Source of the DNA: Ustilago trichophora
Lineage: Eukaryota; Basidiomycota; Ustilaginomycetes; Ustilaginales; Ustilaginaceae
Direction: 5' to 3'
Assembly: GCA_900323505.1 (NCBI GenBank)
Contig: OOIN01000002.1
Coordinates: forward strand, 310,001 to 374,000
Length of the DNA stretch: 64,000 nt
The position numbers were made by a program, and so were the translations under genes. Below are positions 1 to 8,099 of the stretch, in pieces (position 1 is the stretch's first letter; each line of letters opens with the position of its first letter). The notes beneath the pieces are model-generated. The model worked only from the letters and a program-made list of their open reading frames with translations, did no database searches and was not told the origin of the DNA.

Positions 1-397
1 TATGAAAAGAATGTAGTCGTGACCGCGGATCAGCATGGCTAGCAAGCAGCGAGGAACGATTTCGAGTGGGTCGCGTAAATGAGCCGCTTCCACCGTGTTG
101 AGTTCAAAGACGCGCTCTGCCGAGTGAATTTTTTGGTGTTGCTTTCGCCTTTCGGTGAACTCAGCCTCCACACAACCAAAACCCCTTCCATCAGCTCCTC
201 TAGCATCTTGACACCAACTTTCCCTGCATTATCACCACTCTGGCTCCCTATACCGCAGACGTAGGCCCAGGTAACGATTGCAAGATCCAAAGGCGCAAAA
301 GAGCCTAAAATCACCGTCCACCATGTCGCTGTAGCATCCCGACACTCCTTAGAGAACCTCTCCCTGCTTCATCTTACTCGAACACAACTCGGCAGCG
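1..397. other. Intergenic / upstream region of pol eta
   Basis: No convincing gene is seen here. The stretch before the ATG at 398 is presumably the promoter and 5' leader of the polymerase gene. The short ORFs on both strands have no recognisable product. Confidence 0.5.
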
Positions 398-3031
398 ATG
401 GCATCTCCAAAGAAGGCATCTCGTAGATACGATGCTCGTTTCGACACCATAGCTGCGAACGCATCGCTGTTCGACTCTGCTGCTGGCTCTGCTGCTGACT
501 CAGTAAACGCATCAGCCCCAGCTTCAGCCTCGCCGACTGCGTCTGGCTCGACTACGCCGAAAGAGCACTTGCTACCAGATCTTCCGACCAATGCTGGCCC
601 AAGCAGCCTGATAGACAAGGCTCCCTCCCTCAAGCCTCCCGAGCCGACACATACAGCAGTACCAACTCATACAAATTTAGAGACCGCAGTCCATTCTTCG
701 GGCCCACCACCTTGGCCCACCATCACATACAAACACTTGCTCTCTGCCGGTACCCTCAACCCAACCAACCCTCTCCGTGTGGTAGCCCACTGCGATGTTG
801 ATGCGGCCTACGCCCAATTCGAAGCATCTCGCCTTGGTCTCGATGCCACTGTCGTACCGATAGCCGTCCAGCAATGGCAAGGCCTAATCGCCGTCAACTA
901 TCCAGCTCGAGATGCCGGCGTCTCGCGGTTCGAAAGCATTCCCGAAGCGCTTAAGAAATGTCCCGACCTGCACCTCGTCCACGTAGCTACCTATGCTCAC
1001 GGGAGCAACAAAGCAGATTATCATCCTGATCCAAAGCCCGAAACGCACAAGGTCAGCCTAGACCCATATCGCAGGGAGAGCAACAAGATCCTTGCCATCT
1101 TCAAACAGACCTGTCCGCACGGCGCCGTGGAGAAGGCTAGCATCGACGAGTCGTATTTCGACCTGACGATCGAGGTTCGCAAGTTGATGATCGAGCGCTT
1201 TCCGCATTTGACTCAGCCGCCGCCCGATGATCCAGTGACGGGGGTAAAAGGGATGGATCAGCCGCTACCTCCACCGCCAAGGTTGGGGTTGAAGCAGTGG
1301 AAGCAGTTGGGGTATGTCGTGCCCAAATCGGGTGACGTAGGAAAGGCGACGGGTATCGGGCGTCCTGAAAAGGCGGTGGCGAAGGGTGCACTGTTGGTGG
1401 ATGCACCGATTGGAGCGGGCATTGTGTCTGCGCCTTTGCCAGATCTGCCACAGGTCTTCTCAGAGGCAGGAGAAGAACAAAGCCCCGAGAACGAGGAAGA
1501 CGCAAAGCCGAAAGACAAGCAAGTACCGTCATCGTGGGGCTCGGAACAAGATCGTCTCACCGATCCTTCATCAAGCCAGCCCGACGACCTCGACTCGGAA
1601 GCGGCACTCTGGGACCGCATCGAATACGGCGAAACCACATGGACGGACGTCGCGCTCGCCCTCGGTGCAGAGCTGATGAACCGCGTCCGTCAAAATGTTC
1701 TTGATGAACTCAATTACACAACTTCCGCAGGAATCGCTTCGAACAAGACCCTCTCCAAGCTCTGTTCATCTTGGCGCAAGCCCAACGGTCAAACCATCAT
1801 GCGGCCCTGCTCGGTGGCCAACTTTTTCTCCTCTCTGCCCTTCCAAAAGATCCGCTTCCTAGGTGGCAAGCTCGGCAATGCCATGGGCGTGGAGTGGAAC
1901 TCTGCGACAGTGTCAGATCTGTGGGAGGTCGGGCTGGATGAGATGCAGGCCAAGTTTGGAGAGGAAGCACGCTGGGTGTACAACGTCTTACGCGGCATCG
2001 ACTACAGTGAGGTGAGGGAGAGGGTCAACAATCAGACCATGCTGGCGAGCAAATCGGTCCGGCCGGCGATAACCAAGCCGGAAGAAGCGATGCACTGGTT
2101 GGATATCTTGGCTACCGAGCTGGCCATTCGGTTGAGAGAAGCTCGGGAGCTTCGGTTGAATTTGTGGCCCAAGACATTGGTGCTCAGGTATATCAGGGCT
2201 GGATCGGTTCCGCGCAGTCGACAGGTCCCCTTTCCATTCACCAATCCGAACGATCAGGATGAGCTTGCAAAGGTGATCCTCAAAAAAGGACAGAAGCTAT
2301 GGGACGAGAGTCTTGGCGATGCGCTCGGACTGGGTGTGTCTGCGCCAGGGTTTGGGGAGGCCAAGGTGTTGACGATCGCGTTGGGCTTCGGGGGACTTTC
2401 CGAGGGCGAGGCTGGACAGCGTGGTATTGCAGGATTTCTGGGATCGACAAACAACGTGACGTCAAGCTCGGGTAACGGGTCAGTATCGAAAGCAGCACCG
2501 ATGTTCAGGCAGGCGCTCGAAGCGGGATTGGTGGAAGAGCAGCCCTCGCCCAGAAAGAAGAAGAAACGCAATAGGCTGGACGTCATGTTTGAAACGCAAT
2601 CGAAGCAGCAACAGGCCACTCAACTGCAACAACGACAGTCTCAGGTACCGTCAAAGGAGGAAGAGGGGCATTCGACACCTAGCGATCCACCAGACGAGGA
2701 CGCCGCCGATAAGGAATCGGCCCCTGCACCCTTGGAAGCAGACCTTAAGGATACAAAGGAACCAGCAGAATCATCAGGAGGGGCCGCCGGTAGGACAGAA
2801 GATCCGCAATGGCGCTGTCCCGAATGCTCGCAGCTCATTCACGCACCTCCTGACTCGGCCTGGTTCGAAAAGCCCTACCTGGTCGAAAAGCTCAAAGACG
2901 AGCATCTCGACTGGCACTTTGCCGTCTCGCTCTCACAAGCACCACCTCCTCCTTCCTCTACAGCATCCCAAGCCGTCCCGAGCGCAAGCAAGAAGAAACG
3001 AGCACTAGATAAGTTCTTTAGCCGTCGCTAA
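398..3031 (+). CDS. RAD30: DNA polymerase eta (Y-family translesion polymerase)
   Basis: This 877-residue protein is a Y-family polymerase that copies past UV lesions such as thymine dimers in the nucleus. The first metal-binding motif, CDVDAAYAQFE, lies near residue 131, followed by VNYPAR and by the second catalytic motif SIDESYFDLT near residue 247. The palm, finger and little-finger regions continue to about residue 650. Near residue 806 there is a ubiquitin-binding zinc finger of the pol-eta kind (CPEC, then an H-x3-H pair in EHLDWHFA). The protein ends in a PCNA-binding PIP-like box (ALDKFFSRR). The order polymerase, UBZ, PIP is diagnostic for eta rather than iota or kappa. It is longer than yeast Rad30 (632 residues) because of a Ser/Ala-rich N-terminal tail and an insert at about 285-410 rich in Pro, Glu and Asp. 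No intron is needed. The ATG at 398 is the first in frame. Confidence 0.93.
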   Translation: MASPKKASRRYDARFDTIAANASLFDSAAGSAADSVNASAPASASPTASGSTTPKEHLLPDLPTNAGPSSLIDKAPSLKPPEPTHTAVPTHTNLETAVHSSGPPPWPTITYKHLLSAGTLNPTNPLRVVAHCDVDAAYAQFEASRLGLDATVVPIAVQQWQGLIAVNYPARDAGVSRFESIPEALKKCPDLHLVHVATYAHGSNKADYHPDPKPETHKVSLDPYRRESNKILAIFKQTCPHGAVEKASIDESYFDLTIEVRKLMIERFPHLTQPPPDDPVTGVKGMDQPLPPPPRLGLKQWKQLGYVVPKSGDVGKATGIGRPEKAVAKGALLVDAPIGAGIVSAPLPDLPQVFSEAGEEQSPENEEDAKPKDKQVPSSWGSEQDRLTDPSSSQPDDLDSEAALWDRIEYGETTWTDVALALGAELMNRVRQNVLDELNYTTSAGIASNKTLSKLCSSWRKPNGQTIMRPCSVANFFSSLPFQKIRFLGGKLGNAMGVEWNSATVSDLWEVGLDEMQAKFGEEARWVYNVLRGIDYSEVRERVNNQTMLASKSVRPAITKPEEAMHWLDILATELAIRLREARELRLNLWPKTLVLRYIRAGSVPRSRQVPFPFTNPNDQDELAKVILKKGQKLWDESLGDALGLGVSAPGFGEAKVLTIALGFGGLSEGEAGQRGIAGFLGSTNNVTSSSGNGSVSKAAPMFRQALEAGLVEEQPSPRKKKKRNRLDVMFETQSKQQQATQLQQRQSQVPSKEEEGHSTPSDPPDEDAADKESAPAPLEADLKDTKEPAESSGGAAGRTEDPQWRCPECSQLIHAPPDSAWFEKPYLVEKLKDEHLDWHFAVSLSQAPPPPSSTASQAVPSASKKKRALDKFFSRR

Positions 3032-3739
3032 CAAAAGCGCGCGGATGTACTGTACTGTACTGTATGCAATGGGATCCAATCTTTCCTCTCACCCTTTGTC
3101 GCCGTCTGCTGTTGAAAATTGTACTTGAGGCTCGAGGCAGTGACAGCTGTCAAAGTCGCCGCTTCCCGCGGCCACAATCCGCGAATCTGTTACCTTTCAA
3201 CTTTAACAACAATCAGAAAAACTTGACCGGCTAAAATTTCATAACGCCACACAAACTGCAGGTGTCACAACAGGCAAATAAGGCGGGAACGGAGATTTTA
3301 CCGGCAAATGCTACCCTAGTGCAGCTTCTCCTCGGCAGACAGAGCGGCTCTTTCGTAGTCACAAGATACCCACCGGCACAACAAATCAGGATCAAGATTT
3401 GGCATTTACCCCGCCTTCAGAATCATACAGATCGCTCCCAGGACATTCTGTCCCTCCCATCATACCCTATCTCGGCATGTAGCTCGGTCTCTGATATTTG
3501 TATCTACAAAGACGATAGAAAGACAGATCCATAGGCTTGAATCACAAAGTGAAGTGGCGCATCGAGGTGGGATCGTTGCCATCTCTTGTCACCTACGGCA
3601 CCACGCCATCCTTTCGTCTAGCAGCGCACTATCAACAATTTCGACATAGATACCACAGCTCCAACGCTTTGTTAAACATCCAATCGAACCCTTATATCAG
3701 CACGAGGATAAGGAGCATCCTTGTAGACATTCAGCAAAG
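3032..3739. other. Intergenic, pol eta 3' end / MFS transporter 5' region
   Basis: About 0.7 kb between two genes on the same strand. Just after the polymerase stop is a three-unit (GTACT) run at 3047-3064. The rest should hold the polymerase terminator and the transporter promoter and leader. No RNA gene is recognised. Confidence 0.5.
3047..3064. repeat. (GTACT)n dispersed motif
   Basis: GTACTGTACTGTACTGTA, three units of the pentamer plus GTA, 16 bases after the pol eta stop. Similar short runs recur in other gaps of this window. Confidence 0.8.
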
Positions 3740-5272
3740 ATGGCAACTCCTACAGGCAACAGCAAAGTATCTCGCTTGCAACCGACCGCCTCTCTGGAGC
3801 GCAAAGAGCTCATCGTCGACCCAGCAACCCCGGCCACAACTGCAACAGAGAAAGTCGACCTAACTAAAACCACCGACGTCAATCTTTCTGATTCCCAATT
3901 CACCATTCGCGAAGGTGGCTATGGCTGGGTCAACGTGGTCTGCAGCATCTTCCTCAACGCCGTCACCTGGGGTGTCAATACCACGTTTGGCATCTATTTC
4001 TCGTACTACCTTCAGCACGACTATTTCACTGGAGCGACCCCTATGCGGTATGCCTACGTCGGTGGGCTCAGTATAGCAACATGCATGCTTGTCGCTCCCT
4101 TTGTCAACCTCCTTTGGCGTACTTCGGGGTGGTTCAAGACACCGCTGTATCTGGGCATGATCTTTATTTCTTTAGGCCAGATCGGTGCCGGATTATGCAA
4201 GACGTATATCCAACTACTGTTTACGCAAGGATTCATCTTTGGAATCGGATTGGGATTGACGATGATCCCTACTCAGCCGTTGTTAAGTCAATGGTTTAGG
4301 CGAAAGTTGAGCTATGCCCAAGGATTGTCCGCCGCAGGAAGCGGTCTAGGTGGTTTGGTACTGGCCAACACGACGAGATATTTGATTCAAGAAAAGTCAT
4401 TGAAGTACGCACTCATCTGCAACGGTCTCGTCTCCTTGGTCGTCCTCTTCCCCTGTATCACATTGATGAAGTCGACCGAGCCGCAAACCCTCCGCTTCCT
4501 CCCTTCAAAACACCGCAAGGTTCTCCCACCCACCGCGGCAAAAATCAAAAAGAACCCACTCGAACTTAAATGGCTCGTACACCCAGGTTACGCTTTCGTC
4601 CTGCTATTCGGTGTCTTTTCCATGATTGGCTACTTTGTCGCAATCTACTCTCTCGCTGCATTCGCAACGTCAGGATTGGGTTTGACGCAGAAACAAGCTT
4701 CGACACTACAATCCATCCTCGCGGCTGGTCAGATGATCGGTCGACCACTCTGCGGGTTCTTGCTCGATCTCGTGGGTCGTCATCCCTGTACCATTCTGAT
4801 CCAGGTCTTGGCGGGATTGACGTGCTTCGCATTCTGGTTACCAGCGCGGTCGTTTGCATTGCTGGTCGTCTTCGCCATCACCCAGGGACTGTTGGGCGGT
4901 ACGGTGTGGTCCAGTGTTGCGCCGATCTCGGCGGAAGTTGTGGGCATTAGAGACTTGCCAAGTGCGTTGGCGGTGTTCTGGTTCGTAACGGTGGCCCCAG
5001 CTCAGTTTGGACAACCGATCGCTGTAGCATTGATCAACTACAGCACGAACAAGCTGGGAAGAACTGGAGCAAGCGCCTACCTGATCTCGATTGGGTTCTG
5101 TGGGGCTTGTTTCGTTGTCAGCGGTCTGATGCTCTTGTTTAGCTGGAGATATGTTAGAGTAAGAAATCAAGCACACGAGCTCAAGAGTACTGCACAGACA
5201 CCGGAACAGCAGTTGGAATCTCAGCAAGGTTCAATAACGTCTCCCCCGCCGCCAGCGCAGGAGAAAGCTTGA
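3740..5272 (+). CDS. MFS transporter, monocarboxylate-transporter (MCT) like
   Basis: This 510-residue membrane protein has a soluble N-terminal tail of about 60 residues and then roughly twelve hydrophobic segments split into two halves by a basic loop (KHRKVLPPTAAKIKKNP). The opening EGGYGWVNV before the first membrane segment is the typical MCT-family signature, and loop motifs such as DLVGRHP occur in the second half. Fungal members of this family sit in the plasma or vacuolar membrane and move monocarboxylates, riboflavin or related small solutes; the substrate here cannot be read from sequence. The C-terminal tail is Gln/Pro-rich and probably disordered. No intron is needed and length is normal for the family. 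It has no obvious functional link to the neighbouring polymerase. Confidence 0.85.
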   Translation: MATPTGNSKVSRLQPTASLERKELIVDPATPATTATEKVDLTKTTDVNLSDSQFTIREGGYGWVNVVCSIFLNAVTWGVNTTFGIYFSYYLQHDYFTGATPMRYAYVGGLSIATCMLVAPFVNLLWRTSGWFKTPLYLGMIFISLGQIGAGLCKTYIQLLFTQGFIFGIGLGLTMIPTQPLLSQWFRRKLSYAQGLSAAGSGLGGLVLANTTRYLIQEKSLKYALICNGLVSLVVLFPCITLMKSTEPQTLRFLPSKHRKVLPPTAAKIKKNPLELKWLVHPGYAFVLLFGVFSMIGYFVAIYSLAAFATSGLGLTQKQASTLQSILAAGQMIGRPLCGFLLDLVGRHPCTILIQVLAGLTCFAFWLPARSFALLVVFAITQGLLGGTVWSSVAPISAEVVGIRDLPSALAVFWFVTVAPAQFGQPIAVALINYSTNKLGRTGASAYLISIGFCGACFVVSGLMLLFSWRYVRVRNQAHELKSTAQTPEQQLESQQGSITSPPPPAQEKA

Positions 5273-5421
5273 ACTTATGATTGTAATCAGCAGATCTTTA
5301 TCGCAATGCAGACTTGGATTGCATCTGTACTCTCACCTGTCTGTGATCGCCGAGCTGTGTCTTTCAGCACAGAAAGCGGTGGTGCAAACCAAAAATAGCA
5401 ATGACGCAGAACCCCCCAGAC

Positions 5422-5463
5422 AAAAAAAGAAAGAAAGAAAGAAAGAAAGAAAAAAAAAAAAAA
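5422..5463. repeat. (GAAA)n / poly-A microsatellite
   Basis: A run of GAAA units ends in 14 consecutive A on the plus strand. Read on the minus strand it is a long T tract directly after the 5S rRNA gene. Confidence 0.9.
5450..5463 (-). terminator. Pol III T-run terminator of the 5S gene
   Basis: On the minus strand, 14 T begin 6 bases after the predicted 3' end of the 5S rRNA. RNA polymerase III stops at runs of four or more T, so this is a strong terminator in the expected place. Confidence 0.8.
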
Positions 5464-5468
5464 GGGAG

Positions 5469-5586
5469 AACTGCAGCACCTAGGATTCCCGCGTGGTCCC
5501 CCACCGCAGTACTGACTAGGCGATACCTTGCTTAACTTCGCAGATCGGACGGGATGCGGTGCTTTCAAGGTTCTATGGCCGCAGAT
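5469..5586 (-). rRNA. 5S ribosomal RNA
   Basis: The minus strand reads as a full 118-nt basidiomycete-type 5S rRNA. Conserved pieces appear in order: GCGGCCATAG near the 5' end, CATCCCGTCCGATCTGCGAA, AGTTAAGC (internal A box), CAGTACTGCGGTGGGGGACC, and CGCGGGAATCC before the 3' end GTGCTGCAGTT. The first nine bases (ATCTGCGGC) pair with the last nine (GCTGCAGTT) with one mismatch and one wobble, forming helix I. A T-run terminator follows at once. The internal control boxes are intact, so it looks functional and would be transcribed by Pol III. It stands alone, away from any rDNA repeat, between the MFS and amylase genes. The ends are set by helix pairing and may shift by one or two bases. 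Confidence 0.93.
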
Positions 5587-6450
5587 ATCAAGCTTTTTCT
5601 TATGATCGTTCATATACAAAAGTCTTTGCGAGAAGAGTTATTGTGTGATGTTGGAGAAAAAGCCGAAGATGGAGGTTGACAAGGTCGGAACGGGAAATGT
5701 CAGCATTAACCTACCGAAGATCCTCCTGCCGAGCCGTTCCCTCTCCGCCGTCGGCTATCCATATTTCACATGTGCCAACTAGCGCCATGCACCGCTACGA
5801 CCATAAGAACGTCGCGAAGCCAAGTATCTGATGAACATGACGACTATCATGCACCGGGGCGAAAGGGATAGAAGAAAATTCGCGGTCGAACAAGGTTAAG
5901 CGAACATTTTACGGAGCCCCGCACTCCGCACCTTCGCCATCAACGTTAGTCTCGGAGAGTTTGACAGGTTTGCATTCGATTCATGTGGAGCCACAACGAT
6001 GCGTTTAACCGTCGGAACTAGTCGATCGCCCGAACCCATCTAGGTCTAGAGGAAGAGTGTCGACCACTGTGTTGACGAGGTTTGATCTCGCCTATCTCCT
6101 TCTGGGTTGATGCTTCGGCCCGTCAGATTTGACAGGAAGAGCAGATCAAGATGTAACCCGATATGGAAAGCCAGTTGACATCGTTGCTGTTGTTGATGAT
6201 ACTTGACAGGTGTACTGTACAGAGGGCAGGACCTTTCCTCGCTCGTACGCGCTCAAGAAATGTTTGACTTGTGCACACGGCTAAGCTCATGCTCGAGGCT
6301 GCTGAAGGAAGCCAAGATGCATAAGTAGCCCCTGATTTCTCACCACAAGTCCCTTCTTTCCATCGCTTCAAAGCACTACTGCTACCTTTACCTAACTTTG
6401 GCTCTCTACAGTGCTGCTTCAAGTACACCGGGAGCTTTCTTGACCTCAAG

Positions 6451-7938
6451 ATGCGCTTTGCTCAACTCGCCTCGCTCCTTGCTGCCTCCGTCACCTTCTT
6501 CAGCATTGACAGCAACGCAGCTACTCCAGCAGCATGGAAGACTCGCACCATCTACCAGATTGTCACTGATCGCTTCGGCGTTGCCAGCGGCGTCACCCCT
6601 TCATCGTGCGCTGCTGGTACCAACGTCTACTGCGGCGGCACCTTCCAAGGCATCATCTCGAAGCTCGACTACATTGCCAACATGGGCTTTGACGCCATCT
6701 GGATCTCGCCCGTCGTGACCAACGTTGACTCTCCCAACGCCTATCATGGCTACTGGGCGCAGGATCTTTACTCGATCAACTCGCACTTTGGATCGGCCTC
6801 GGATCTTCGAGCACTCTCCAATGCCTTGCATTCCCGAGGCATGTACCTTATGATAGATGTCGTGGCCAACCACATGGGTCCGCAAATCAACGGCAACTCG
6901 GTCAACAACAACCCCAGCGCTTACAAGCCTTTCAACCAGCCCTCACAATACCACAACTTCTGCACCATCACGAATTACAACGATCAGACCAATGTCGAGC
7001 AATGCTGGCTCGGCTCGGACCAGCAGAGTGGTCTGCCCGATCTCAACACTGAGAACTCGGTCGTCTACAGTGGCCTCTACTCGTGGGTCAAGAGCCTCGT
7101 AGGCAACTACACGGTCGACGGTTTGAGGGTGGACACGGTCAAACATGTGCGAAAGGACTTTTGGCCTGGCTTCAACTCCAACGCTGGCGTATACTGCACG
7201 GGAGAGGTGCTTTCTGGTGACCCTGCCTACGTCTCGCCCTACCAGCAGGTGATGGATGGAATCATCAACTATCCCATCTTCTATCCGCTTACTCGGGCCT
7301 TCCAGCGTCCAGCTCAGGGCTTCACCGAGATGAAGAACATGATCAACACCATTCGCAGCCAGTTCAAAGACCCTCTCCTGCTCACCAACTTCCTCGAGAA
7401 CCAGGATCAGCCTCGTTTTCCCTCCCTTACCTCCGACCGCGCACTCGCTAAAAGCGCCATCACCTACATCCTCACCGGTGACGGAATCCCCATCATCTAC
7501 TACGGTCAGGAACAGAGCTTCAACGGCGGCAACGATCCTTACAACCGTGAAGCTCTGTGGACTTCCAACTACAACACTGGTTCAGAGATGTATATCCACA
7601 TCAGCAAGGTCAACAAGCTGCGCAAATTTGTCAAGAACTTGAGCACCAACAACCCCATCACTACCCCGCTCACCAGCGTCTACGATGATAGCATCGCCTG
7701 GGTATATAGGAAGGCAGGAATGGTTGTTGCGCTCTCGAGTGGAGGTAGTAGCGCCGCTACGCAGAATCTGTACATCAATGCTGCAAGTCTGCCCTCGGGC
7801 ACGCTGCAGGATGTGATCAGTTGCAAATCGATCAGCGTTCCCAGCAGCGGTACGGCGACGATTCAGTTGAATGGAGGCCAGCCAGCTGTATACTACCCCG
7901 TTAGCGGTCTCACTGGCTCTGGTATCTGCGGTCGCTAG
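6451..7938 (+). CDS. Secreted alpha-amylase (GH13)
   Basis: This 495-residue protein should hydrolyse alpha-1,4 bonds in starch or glycogen outside the cell. A signal peptide covers about residues 1-24. The GH13 regions are present: I DVVANH near 136, II GLRVDTVKH with the nucleophile Asp near 227, III GEVL with the acid/base Glu near 251, and IV FLENQD near 314-319. The first, QIVTDRF, and YHGYWAQD are typical of fungal Taka-amylase relatives, and the length equals theirs (about 499). There is no C-terminal starch-binding module and no GPI signal. Odd: region IV is normally FVENHD, but Gln318 (codon CAG at 7402-7404) replaces the transition-state His; Asp319 is kept. The enzyme may have altered specificity, including transglycosylation. 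Convergent with the next gene. Confidence 0.93.
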   Translation: MRFAQLASLLAASVTFFSIDSNAATPAAWKTRTIYQIVTDRFGVASGVTPSSCAAGTNVYCGGTFQGIISKLDYIANMGFDAIWISPVVTNVDSPNAYHGYWAQDLYSINSHFGSASDLRALSNALHSRGMYLMIDVVANHMGPQINGNSVNNNPSAYKPFNQPSQYHNFCTITNYNDQTNVEQCWLGSDQQSGLPDLNTENSVVYSGLYSWVKSLVGNYTVDGLRVDTVKHVRKDFWPGFNSNAGVYCTGEVLSGDPAYVSPYQQVMDGIINYPIFYPLTRAFQRPAQGFTEMKNMINTIRSQFKDPLLLTNFLENQDQPRFPSLTSDRALAKSAITYILTGDGIPIIYYGQEQSFNGGNDPYNREALWTSNYNTGSEMYIHISKVNKLRKFVKNLSTNNPITTPLTSVYDDSIAWVYRKAGMVVALSSGGSSAATQNLYINAASLPSGTLQDVISCKSISVPSSGTATIQLNGGQPAVYYPVSGLTGSGICGR

Positions 7939-8058
7939 TCATTCTGACCAGACCACAGCTTATCTTAACACAAAAACACAAAAGATCAGGCTCTGGTAGA
8001 GTTGAACTAAATGTCATGACAGTAAAAGAAACATCGCAATCGGATCCCTCCTGAAATA

Positions 8059-8059
<1 letters not shown>

Positions 8060-8093
<34 letters not shown>
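8060..8093. repeat. Poly-A tract (34 A)
   Basis: An uninterrupted run of 34 A on the plus strand, seven bases beyond the stop of the minus-strand gene that follows, in the short gap between two convergent genes. It could be a slippage microsatellite, an old retroposed tail, or part of the 3' end signals. Confidence 0.9.
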
Positions 8094-8096
<3 letters not shown>

Positions 8097-8099
8097 GAC

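Larger units (their letters stand above)
5273..6450. other. Intergenic with 5S rRNA gene; amylase promoter
   Basis: About 1.2 kb. It holds a (GAAA)n/poly-A tract at 5422-5463, a minus-strand 5S rRNA gene, then about 860 bases upstream of the amylase with a GTACTGTAC copy at 6212-6220. No protein gene is supported. Confidence 0.6.
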
